A stretch of 22,404 nt of DNA from a virus: the IMG/VR virus record IMGVR_UViG_3300001686_000031, positions 1 through 22,404 of that record. One strand, given 5' to 3'. Shown here in pieces: positions 9,002-15,719 of this stretch. The translations under genes were made by a program, and so were the position numbers. Under the pieces are notes generated by a model. It was given only the letters and a program-made list of their open reading frames with translations. It had not been told where the DNA came from and ran no database searches. Within the stretch, counting starts at the first letter, position 1, and every line of letters starts with the position of its first letter.

Positions 9002-11205
9002 TCGCGGGCCTCTTGGTAGTCGGCGTCAGCATCGGCCGTGGACGGGTCTTTCGCGCCCATGGTCTTAGCGGACAGGATCTTAGCCTCGGCATTGATGCGT
9101 GCAATGCGCTCAGCGGAGGCTAGTTTCATCGCCTCGATGCGCTCTGCCGACTCCATGCTCATCTGTGCCTTCTGCATCGTCAGTTGGGCTTCTAGCTGGG
9201 CCTTCTCGCGGGCAACCTGTATCGCGCTCTCGGCCTGCATCTGGTTACGCTGGGCCTCAAGCTGGGTTTCCTGCTGCGACTGTTGCGCCTGGAACTCCTG
9301 TTTCATGCGCTCGACTTCTACATCACCCTGCTGCTTGGCCTGCTGGAGCTGGCCCTGCTGCTGCAACTCGGCCTGCTTGGCCTGCGAGTCGGCCTGAATC
9401 TTGAGGATGGCCGGATCGGGTTTGTCCTGCTGCTGTGGGCCTTCGCCGGGAGCAGTGAAGTACCGACCTACGTCCTTCTTACCCATCGCAGCCAGGAGGT
9501 CCTCAAGGCTGCTGTAGGCATTCTGTGGCTGCACGAGGCCATACTGCGCTGCCTGCTGCTGGATCTATAGCAGCATCATGGCGTTCTGGATCTGCTTGGC
9601 CTTGCTCGATGTGCCAATGCCGATAGATACGGACATCGAATAGTTGTTCTTCCACGCCCGGGGATCGACGGCCATCCAGTTGCCGTTGACCTTGATCTGG
9701 GCCTAGCGGTCCTGATATTGGGTCGCGTTCTTGAGCAGCAGGCGGTACACGCGGCTGATGAACGTCTCAGCGATCACGCGGGCGATCAGTTCAAGTCGCT
9801 GGTCTGCCTGGTCCTGAAGGGTTGCGACGCCCTCCGAGCCGATCTGCGACTTCGACAGTTCCTCGCCTACAAGCCCCTGCGAGAACTGCTTGATGCCGGT
9901 GCGGTTGTCTCGCACGCTATCGAAGTAACTGATGCCAGCCTGAGCGTTCGGGCCGATATCCGTCGTGGTCAGTTCGCGAACGGCGTCCGGGTTATCGGCA
10001 CGGATGATGCCGCCCGGGCGCGGATTCAGCAGGTCGTCGAGGTTAACCTGACCAGCCACCACGATCTTCTGCGGGTTGTTCGCCAGGTACAGGTTGTCGA
10101 GGTACTGACGGGTCACGGCGGTCTTGATCCGCTGAATGTCCTCCGTCAGATCCCACATGCTCAGGCCAATGAGCTTGTACGGCATGAGGTTGGGGCAGCA
10201 CAGGGCAAACTCGTGGTCGTCAACGATCTCGTTTTCGAAGATGACCGTGCCGGCCTTGACGATACGTCGATATTCGGCAATGCCATCACCGTCCGCGTCC
10301 ACCCGGATGTACACGAGCTGGAGGGTTACGACGCGCTGGCTAGGATCCGGGGAATCGTCATCTTCGGAAACCGTGAAGCTGCCATCGTAGGATTCACGTT
10401 CCATGCGCTCGCCGTACGTGTCGCCCTCGTCGTCACCCGTGGGGATCTCGGCAACCTTATCCGCGTCGTAGCCCATCGAAAGCAGGTCGGAAACGGTGCG
10501 CTCGGTGTTCTAGCCCACGCAGCGAAGCTTCTCGATGTCGCGGCTGTCCTTGCTGAACCAGACTTCCTCGGGCGGCACGCCCTCAACCACGATGTTGTGC
10601 TGCTTGGTCTTGCGCTTGGCCGTGACGTTGAACGTCGGCTGAGGCGGAGTGCCATCAGGTCCCGGCATGGCCTGAGCGGGAACCTGCTCGACGATCTCCA
10701 CGTTCTGGTCAACGGCAAGCGCCTGGACATCCTGATCCGACAGGTACTCGTAGTGTTCCTCGCGCTCGTCCCACGCTTCCTCGCAGTAGACCTTGACCAC
10801 ACCCATACGGGAGATCAGGGCCGACTTGATGGCGTCGTGAAGGACCGTGAAGCCCTGGTTCTTGCGGAACAACATCCAACCACAGTATTCCGTGGCGTCG
10901 TTGGCGCTCTTCTCGTCCTCGGGGCCTTCCGCCTCAAAGCGGATCACGTCGTCGGCACCGCAGAACATGCGCATGAGCGAAGGCATGGCGGACTCGACGA
11001 CTTCCAGCAGATCCTTGCTGACAACCTTGGACCGGCCATCTACGTCAGGCGGCGTCAACTCGTGCGTCGCCTCGCCCAGGTAGTACGCCATAGCCCGCGT
11101 ACGGTCAGACGACAGCTAGTCCGCGTAGCCGATGCCGTTCGCCCGCTCGTGGTCGATGAGGGCGCACAACTCGCCGTCCGTCATCTTCTTGGATTTCTCT
11201 GCCAT
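8998..11205 (-). CDS. Portal protein, P22-like, 735 aa, four in-frame TAG codons
   Basis: ATG 11203-11205 overlaps the terminase stop (TAATG); the stop is TGA 8998-9000. TAG codons are 30 (11116-11118), 232 (10510-10512), 501 (9703-9705) and 547 (9565-9567). Portal signatures include RAMAYYLGEATHELTPPDV, GRSKVVSKDLLEVVESAMPS, FRKNQGFTVLHDAIKSALIS, a clip/stem region around 330-470 and IGLSMWDLTEDIQRIKTAVTRQYLD. The last ~190 residues are very Gln-rich coiled coil (barrel-type tail), and codon 547 sits in AMMLL-TAG-IQQQAAQYG, where Gln is the obvious reading. The protein forms the dodecameric channel for DNA packaging. With the standard code it appears as four fragments. Confidence 0.9.
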
Positions 11206-12458
11206 TAAGCGGTCGCCAGTGTCTTGTAAGTCAGTTTGCCGCCCCAGTCCTCGTTAGAGAGCTTCGGGGCGACGACGTGTAGGTAGCGGAACGCATCGGC
11301 ACCGTGGCTGAACTGATCGTGCAGTGGAGCGCCAGGCTCGCCCGTGGATAGTGGCAGCGCACGCCTGTAACGCTTCAGGCACTCGACCAGAGGGCCGGCC
11401 TTGGTCTTGTCGAAGTAGACCTGTCCGAACTGCCTACGGGCCAGCCTGATGCCTTCCTCGATGCCGAGCCGTGGAACGATCTACACCTTCCATCCCAGTT
11501 CCTGCATGATCTCCTGCGATGACTTGCCGGTCTTGAAGTCCCGGTTCTCACCATCGTGCGGGAGCCAGATCGTGCCCCAGTTGTGCTTGCGGGTCTTCAG
11601 TTCCGTCGAGTACCAGTCCAGCGTCTTGTGGTTGCCTTCCACGTACTCGATCACACGGAGCTGACTGAGGTGCTTCTGGACCAGAATGAGCGTCATCTGG
11701 TCGTTCCAGCCAAGGTCGAACACTACATGGACCTTCAGGGCCGGATCGTATGGCACGTCGCAGATGCGGCTAGGCGTGGCTTCCTTGGCACTGGCTATCT
11801 CGTCGGCGTAGATCGCGCCAGAGACGGCAGGCAGACACACGCCCTCCCATGTGTGGTCGTACTCGGCCTTGGTCAGCATTTCCTTGTCGCGAAGCCGCTC
11901 GGCCTCAAGGATGCCGTTAAACCATGGGTTGTCCGAGTAGTTCATCTTCACAACGAACGAGTCTTCGGGAGCGTTCTCCACGAAGCGTACGTACGTCGGA
12001 TCGGTGTCCAGCTCCGGGTTGAACGTGATCCAGACTTCGGACCCGTCCTTTCGGATGGTCGGGATCAGGATCTTCCAACTCCGCTCCGTGATCGCCTGCG
12101 CTTCCTCGCACCACACGATGTCCACGCCCTCGTAGGACTTCACGGACTCGGCGGTCTGGTCACTCAGGCCAGAGAAGGTGATCTCCGTGCCATTCAGGCC
12201 CTTGATGACCGTTGCCTGCACCTCGTAGAACGCGCCTAGGCCCATGGAGGCTATCTGGTCGCCCAGGAGCTTGTGTACGGAGTCCTTGATGGACTTCTGG
12301 ATCTCTCGGGTGCAGAGGATGCGCAACGGCCTCTCAGCGCCCTACAGGAGCAATGCGCGGGCGTAACCCCAAGACTTGCCGGAGCCTCGCCCGCCGTATG
12401 CCACCTTGTAGCGTGCCGGCGTGAAAAGTCCCTCAAGCTTGTCAGGGAACTCGATCAT
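11205..12458 (-). CDS. terL: Terminase large subunit, 417 aa, two in-frame TAG codons
   Basis: The start is ATG 12456-12458 with AAGG upstream, overlapping TerS by 17 bases; the stop is TAA 11205-11207. Walker A is GGRGSGKS at residues 22-29 and Walker B is VDIVWCEE at 112-119; the nuclease domain begins near FDLGWND (about 247-253). TAG is codon 39 (12342-12344, ARALLL-TAG-GAERPLRIL) and codon 326 (11481-11483, GWKV-TAG-IVPRLGIEEGI). Both lie inside conserved parts, the first between Walker A and the CTREIQKSIKDSV motif of PBSX-type terminases, so termination there would destroy the motor. Function: ATP-driven packaging and DNA cleavage. Confidence 0.94.
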
Positions 12459-12711
12459 GCTCAGCCTTGACGAACGAGATAGTCAGACCAGTCATCAGCG
12501 GGTTGTCAGGATCACCCGTCACCTGAGTGGGAAGAACCTTGCCAAGCAGCGTCATGAAGGCGCTTGGCGATGCTTCAGCCTGCGCCACAAGGTAAGCGAC
12601 ACCGCCCTTCCGATCCAGCGCCTACAGGATCATCTCCTTAAGCGTCGCAGTGGTCTTGTTGGGGGAGCCCTTCTGGCGCCCGCCAGTTTTAGGTTTCCCC
12701 TTGCCAGCCAT
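12442..12711 (-). CDS. Terminase small-subunit-like protein, 89 aa, one in-frame TAG codon
   Basis: The start is ATG 12709-12711 with GAGG seven bases upstream; the stop is TGA 12442-12444. It opens MAGKGKPKTGGRQKGSPNKT, a basic DNA-binding-type head (TGRxKGSxNKTT) common in small proteins encoded before terL, then TATLKEMIL-TAG-ALDRKGGVAYL, with TAG as codon 30 (12622-12624), and AFMTLLGKVLPTQVTGDP, also typical. Its place directly upstream of and overlapping terL supports a role as DNA-recognition subunit. The stretch downstream of the TAG carries conserved residues, so read-through is required. Confidence 0.82.
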
Positions 12712-12727
12712 CTGTCTGCCTCTGTTT

Positions 12728-12745
12728 TAGATAGCGCACTATCTA
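12728..12745. repeat. Palindrome TAGATAG-N4-CTATCTA upstream of the packaging genes
   Basis: A perfect inverted repeat with 7-bp arms and a CGCA spacer lies 17 bases upstream of the terminase small-subunit start, in one of the rare non-coding gaps of the late region. It could be an operator for the structural operon or an mRNA hairpin. No protein that would bind it is identified here. Confidence 0.55.
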
Positions 12746-12804
12746 TTCACAACTTCAGCTCCAGGCCAATCCTAGAGCCGTTTCATGCGTTCAGAATCTA
12801 TTCG

Positions 12805-12823
12805 TGTTCACGATTCGTGAACA
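12805..12823. repeat. 19-bp near-perfect palindrome TGTTCACGA-T-TCGTGAACA
   Basis: Two 9-bp arms surround a single central base, a classic symmetric operator shape. It lies in the 133-bp non-coding gap (12712-12844) between the tRNA-bearing ORF and the terminase genes, about 60 bases from the second palindrome. A dimeric regulator or host factor could bind. The stem could also fold only poorly as RNA because the loop is a single base, which favours a DNA-binding role. Confidence 0.6.
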
Positions 12824-12844
12824 GCGAACGTTAGTTGGATTGGG

Positions 12845-13258
12845 TCAGGGACTTGTCTCATCACCCGGCCACCAATCGTAGCTAACCTCGCGCTTGCTCA
12901 CTGGATCCCAGTAGATCACCGAGATCTTGCCCTATCCTTCGCCGTCTTTCCGGTCCGTGCTGGACGAGGCAGCGGCTTTCGCCACAGGTTCGTGTGACGG
13001 TTCACTAGCATTTCCATGTGTTACCTCGTGTGTGGCGGGGGCGGTCCGATTCGAACGGACATCCGAGAACTTTAGAGATTCTGGCTCTACCGTTGAGCTA
13101 CGCCCCACTAAACCCTCAAGCCGCAAGCTATCCACGTAGTTCTTCTCGCGGACACTTGCGTAGTAATCCTTCTTAGCCGCAAACACTCGATCCCAGTTAT
13201 CCGAGAACGTCTGCTCATCCACACTCAGCGGACGACGGTCATCGCCCTTGCCGCTCAT
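12845..13258 (-). CDS. Hypothetical protein, 137 aa; ORF contains the suppressor tRNA gene and a TAG
   Basis: ATG 13256-13258 overlaps the previous TGA (ATGA). Residues 1-50 (MSGKGDDRRPLSVDEQTFSD, then NWDRVFAAKKDYYASVREKN) look like a real phage protein. Residues ~51-76 are the translation of the tRNA gene at 13033-13107, and the frame stays open beyond it. Codon 109 is TAG (12932-12934); after it comes a Trp-rich tail (GKISVIYWDPVSKREVSYDW, then WPGDETSP) and TGA at 12845-12847. The tail looks protein-like, which favours read-through, but the tRNA section may be a chance open frame, and two shorter genes flanking the tRNA are an alternative. Confidence 0.55.
13033..13107 (-). tRNA. Amber suppressor tRNA, anticodon CUA, glutamine-type
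   Basis: A complete 75-nt cloverleaf with encoded CCA. Acceptor TGGGGCG/CGCCCCC pairs at 2-71 to 7-66, with U1 opposite C72; D stem GCTC/GAGC with loop AACGGTA; anticodon stem AGAAT/GTTCT with loop CTCTAAA, so anticodon CUA (13073-13075); variable loop CGGAT; T stem GTCCG/CGGAC with loop TTCGAAT. Discriminator is G73. U1, an open 1-72 pair, G2-C71, G3-C70, G10 and G73 are known identity elements for bacterial GlnRS, and U35 is shared with natural tRNA-Gln. It should therefore be charged with Gln and read UAG. It lies inside an open frame between lysis and packaging genes. Confidence 0.93.
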
Positions 13259-13431
13259 GCAGACGGCGGATTCGCGAAGTGGCTGTCGAGGTAGTAGGTC
13301 AGGTCGGCCCACGTACCGAACACGAGGCTCTGTGACGCTGGGTCGGCCGGCGACTGCACCACGGCGAATCCGTTATAGGTCTTGACGATGGTGATCGCCG
13401 GTCCACTGATCCAAGTCGGGTCGCCCTGCAT
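13255..13431 (-). CDS. Small hypothetical protein, 58 aa
   Basis: The start is ATG 13429-13431 with GAGGA seven bases upstream, immediately following the TAA of the previous gene; the stop is TGA 13255-13257, overlapping the next ATG. Sequence MQGDPTWISGPAITIVKTYN then GFAVVQSPADPASQSLVFGT and WADLTYYLDSHF. It is compact, beta-like, without membrane segment or TAG. No family is recognised. Confidence 0.7.
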   Translation of the reverse strand: MQGDPTWISGPAITIVKTYNGFAVVQSPADPASQSLVFGTWADLTYYLDSHFANPPSA

Positions 13432-13620
13432 TTAGTCTTCCTCTATGGTTTTGAGTTTTTCGCCAATCACTGCGGCCTGACCCACCAGAATCGAAACGTC
13501 TTCACCAGCTACCTTGCCGGTGGCAATCGCGCGGGATATGTCGCTACGCATCATCTGGAGGTGCATACGCCTTGCAGCATCCGGGTTGAACGGAGTGTCA
13601 CTCTTGTGGGGATTGCCCAT
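13432..13620 (-). CDS. Small hypothetical protein, 62 aa
   Basis: ATG 13618-13620 overlaps the Rz1 stop (TGATG); a GTG one codon earlier is possible. The stop is TAA 13432-13434. The sequence (MGNPHKSDTPFNPDAARRMH, then LQMMRSDISRAIATGKVAGE) is mostly helical, with no TAG, signal or membrane segment. It is translationally coupled to the spanin pair. Function unknown. Confidence 0.72.
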   Translation of the reverse strand: MGNPHKSDTPFNPDAARRMHLQMMRSDISRAIATGKVAGEDVSILVGQAAVIGEKLKTIEED

Positions 13621-13847
13621 CACTCACCTACCTTGTATTTTCCCCACCCGCAGATGGCCTTGCCAGTCTCGTCATGGGTCAGGATTTGTTTGGCCGTGCC
13701 ATCGGTCAGCACGTCGTCTTGGGATACGTAGATGGGCTTGGCCCAATCACACCCGTTAATCCCTGCTCCAGTTGTCGCGCAACCGGCCAGCAGCAGAATC
13801 GGGAGGCACATCGCGAACAGGAATAGTCGGAGCGGTTGGTAGCGCAT
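13620..13847 (-). CDS. Rz1-like o-spanin lipoprotein, 75 aa
   Basis: The start is ATG 13845-13847 with GAGGA eight bases upstream; the stop is TGA 13620-13622. A type II signal is clear: MRYQPLRLFLFAMCLPILLL followed by lipobox LLAGC, so the mature protein would be anchored in the outer membrane at Cys. The mature part includes GCDWAKPIYVSQDDVLTDGT and AKQILTHDETGKAIC, a pattern typical of Rz1-position phage proteins. It overlaps the end of the Rz-like gene in another frame, as is usual for spanin pairs. No TAG, unlike holin and lysozyme. Confidence 0.82.
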   Translation of the reverse strand: MRYQPLRLFLFAMCLPILLLAGCATTGAGINGCDWAKPIYVSQDDVLTDGTAKQILTHDETGKAICGWGKYKVGE

Positions 13848-14016
13848 CTACGGTGTCCTCAACCTTCGTTCGCTTCTTGTGGTTCTTCGCTACGACCTTT
13901 TCCGTCTTCTGAACCTGCGCATCCCTCTCGTTGGTCACTGCTGAGTGGTGAACCCACAGCAGGCTTGCTAGCCAGAGCGCGAGTCCTACCCCAATGCTCC
14001 ATACCCATCGCTGCAT
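13756..14016 (-). CDS. Rz-like i-spanin, 86 aa
   Basis: The start is ATG 14014-14016 with GAGG nine bases upstream; the stop is TAA 13756-13758. An N-terminal membrane segment (WVWSIGVGLALWLASLLWV) is followed by a charged periplasmic part (SAVTNERDAQVQKTEKVVAK) and a Pro-rich linker before DSAAGRLRDNWSRD. Membrane anchor plus short coiled coil, overlapped at its 3' end by the Rz1 lipoprotein gene, identifies the inner-membrane spanin. It acts in the last step of lysis by fusing inner and outer membranes. It is short compared with lambda Rz (153 aa). Confidence 0.8.
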   Translation of the reverse strand: MQRWVWSIGVGLALWLASLLWVHHSAVTNERDAQVQKTEKVVAKNHKKRTKVEDTVDALPTAPTIPVRDVPPDSAAGRLRDNWSRD

Positions 14017-14020
14017 CGTC

Positions 14021-14161
14021 TTATGCCTCGCAGTCACAGGGTCCGGGCTGTCTAGCCGGTGCCACACTCGTGCTGCATGTGTTCGTGTGGGTGGCCTTGC
14101 CGCTTGCCAGGATGTAAGCCTCGGCCAGTCGTTCGTTTAGCCACTCCCTCGGGTCAATCAT
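14021..14161 (-). CDS. Small Cys-containing protein, 46 aa
   Basis: ATG 14159-14161 overlaps the end of the preceding small membrane protein gene; the stop is TAA 14021-14023. Sequence MIDPREWLNERLAEAYILAS then GKATHTNTCSTSVAPARQPG and PCDCEA. A short helix is followed by His/Cys residues (HTNTC...PCDC) that could bind metal. No TAG. Small proteins of this shape occur in phage lysis regions, but function is unknown. Confidence 0.6.
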   Translation of the reverse strand: MIDPREWLNERLAEAYILASGKATHTNTCSTSVAPARQPGPCDCEA

Positions 14162-14249
14162 CGCCAGGGCCGAAGTACATGCGGATGGTGATTACGCCTG
14201 CGGCTACGATCAGTCCTAGGGTTATCCAGTTACTGATGGTCTGTGCCAT
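14154..14249 (-). CDS. Single-pass membrane micropeptide, 31 aa
   Basis: ATG 14247-14249 lies inside the end of the protease gene; the stop is TGA 14154-14156. The peptide (MAQTISNWITLGLIVAAGVI then TIRMYFGPGDD) is one hydrophobic helix with a short acidic tail. Position among lysis genes suggests a lysis accessory or a second holin/antiholin, but this is inference. No TAG. The overlapping arrangement on both sides and the clean membrane profile support it as a real gene despite its length. Confidence 0.6.
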   Translation of the reverse strand: MAQTISNWITLGLIVAAGVITIRMYFGPGDD

Positions 14250-14853
14250 AGCCAACCTCTCGGTACTGCTCGGCGGTGAACTTGAATGGGATCGAGCCCA
14301 TGAGCTTGAACTGGGTGTCGTTGTAGTTGATGACTACCGCGTAGCTCGTCACCCCAACGACCTGACCGGACAGGTTGAAAATGCCCGAACCGCTATCCCC
14401 ATAGAAGCCGTTCAGGTCGTAGATCGTCGTAACAACCCCTTCTTTCTCGTCGTATCCGGCCACATGGCCTTCGCGGTAGAGGAAGTTTAGGAACGCCGGC
14501 TGGCCCCAGAGGAAGATGAAATCGCCAGGCTTAGGCGACTCCCCCAACTTGGCCCACGAGGTGAACGTGGTATCTACGACCAGCATCGTGTGGTCGTTGC
14601 CGTCCTCGATCTACTGCTAGACCTTGACATCCTTGCCGTTGACCGTGAGCGCCTTCATCCCTACGAAGCAATGTGTCGCCGACAGGATCAGGTGTGGGCC
14701 AATGGCCGTACCGCTACACACCCCGTTTCCGTCCATTTCCAACCGGAGTGCTACTGCTCGACTTCGACTGAGCAGATCGTCTCGCGGTGAATGCGTCGCG
14801 CACCCTACCGCAGCCAGGACAAGGACGAGGTAGAACGCGATACGCATTTTCAT
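14230..14853 (-). CDS. Trypsin-like serine protease lipoprotein, 207 aa, two in-frame TAG codons
   Basis: The start is ATG 14851-14853 with GAGG six bases upstream; the stop is TAA 14230-14232. A lipoprotein signal (MKMRIAFYLVLVLAAVGC, Cys18) precedes a chymotrypsin-fold domain: GTAIGPHLILSATHCF with His61, NDHTMLV with probable Asp87, and GDSGSG with Ser154. TAG occupies codons 79 (14617-14619) and 81 (14611-14613) around a CAG, reading KDVKV-Q-Q-Q-IEDGNDHT. The TAG pair falls between His and Asp of the triad, so termination gives an inactive stub. A membrane-anchored protease in a lysis cassette is unusual; it could act on envelope proteins during lysis or on incoming phages/defence factors. 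Target unknown. Confidence 0.87.
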
Positions 14854-14861
14854 TTACTGCC

Positions 14862-15053
14862 TCAAACCGGAGTGTCCGGCGGCTTCTTGGTTACGGCTGT
14901 TTCGGCCACTTGAGCCGAGAAGTACAACCCTAGAACCCATGTGGTCATGCTTGCCCACTGGGCCGAGTCGATCTTGTTGAATATGAGCAGGCCGAGCGCC
15001 GCAAGGAAGGCTGCACAGGCAAGCTAGAAACGTGATTGTAGAAAGCCGCTCAT
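14862..15053 (-). CDS. Small membrane protein (holin/antiholin candidate), 63 aa, TAG at codon 10
   Basis: ATG 15051-15053 overlaps the lysozyme stop (ATGA); the stop is TGA 14862-14864. It reads MSGFLQSRF-TAG-LACAAFLAALGLLIFNKI, then SMTTWVLGLYFSAQVAETA: two hydrophobic segments with a short polar C-terminus (KKPPDTPV). TAG is codon 10 (15024-15026). Two-helix topology next to an endolysin fits a class II holin or an antiholin. Because the other holin candidate lies upstream of lysozyme, one may be the antagonist; which is which cannot be decided from sequence. Confidence 0.72.
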
Positions 15054-15520
15054 GACATACAAAGCCGGTACTCGGCATTGCGCCTGTTGACCAATCCCTG
15101 AATCTTCCTGCCGCCTGCGTAGACCCACATAAGCAGGGCCTTGCAGGATCCGGCACGATCACCCTCGTTCGCCTTACGGGCCATCGTAGAGCCGCAGAAG
15201 TCGGTCACTCCGATGTTGAACGTGGTGCTTGTGAAGCTCGCAGCCTGGTTAACCGTCAACCGTTCCGCTGATACGCAGGACAGGACGCCCTAAGCCGCAA
15301 TGCGGATATCTCGCTGGAACCAGAGGTTGCACTGGTAGTTGTCGTAGTGCTTGCCTAGCACTACCTCCGGCCCCGTATGGCCGGTACAGGCCGTCGTAAC
15401 CCCTACAACGTCCGAGTAGCCCTCGTAGACCGTACCTTCCCATGGCTGGGTGAAGGCTGCGGCTGCGGCTACTACGGCGGCCAGGAACGCAGCGGCGAGC
15501 TTAGGACTCCGGAACGTCAT
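15050..15520 (-). CDS. SAR-type endolysin, GH24 lysozyme, 156 aa, one in-frame TAG codon
   Basis: The start is ATG 15518-15520, overlapping the holin candidate by 20 bases; the stop is TGA 15050-15052. An uncleaved signal-anchor (AAAFLAAVVAAAAAF, residues 9-23) is weakly hydrophobic and Ala-rich as in signal-anchor-release lysozymes. The catalytic E-8-D-5-T pattern of T4-type lysozymes is present: Glu28 (WEG), Asp37 and Thr43. TAG is codon 77 (15290-15292), in RDIRIAA-TAG-GVLSCVSAER, followed by LTVNQAASFTSTTFNIGV and YAGGRKIQGLVNRR, the expected C-terminal half. Without suppression, lysozyme stops after 76 residues and is inactive. Confidence 0.92.
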
Positions 15521-15698
15521 TCTTCTTCGCCTACAAAGCCTTGTACCAGCGCCACAACTTCTCGCAGATCATCAGGCATGTGTACGCCGATGCCACGACG
15601 TACGAAAACGTATCCCACTACCAGCCCATCAATGAGGTCCCAATGAACCCTGCTACGGGCGTTGCCTTGATCGCGTCAGCGATATGCTCGGTCTGCAT
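15501..15698 (-). CDS. Holin candidate, 65 aa, two in-frame TAG codons
   Basis: The start is ATG 15696-15698 with GGGGA about ten bases upstream; the stop is TAA 15501-15503, within the lysozyme start region. TAG is codon 27 (15618-15620) and codon 56 (15531-15533): SLMGW-TAG-WDTFSYVVASAYTCLM, then WRWYKAL-TAG-AKKNDVPES. A hydrophobic helix (about 31-44), aromatic border residues and a Lys-rich tail fit the small holins found just before lysozyme genes. The gene is absent from standard-code ORF lists because its longest TAG-free piece is under 30 codons. Confidence rests on position, topology and gene overlap. Confidence 0.72.
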
Positions 15699-15719
15699 CG
15701 CTGATGCTTCCCCTGTTAG

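Noticed and set aside
9718-11208. Plus-strand open frame of 496 codons
   Set aside because: It is antisense to the portal gene and arises from GC-rich codon bias; the minus strand carries recognisable portal motifs and coupled starts.
385-15698. Frameshifts, sequencing errors or pseudogenes as the cause of broken late genes
   Set aside because: Every break is an in-frame TAG with no frame change and no TAA/TGA breaks; 30 identical-type errors limited to late genes is implausible, and a matching tRNA is present.
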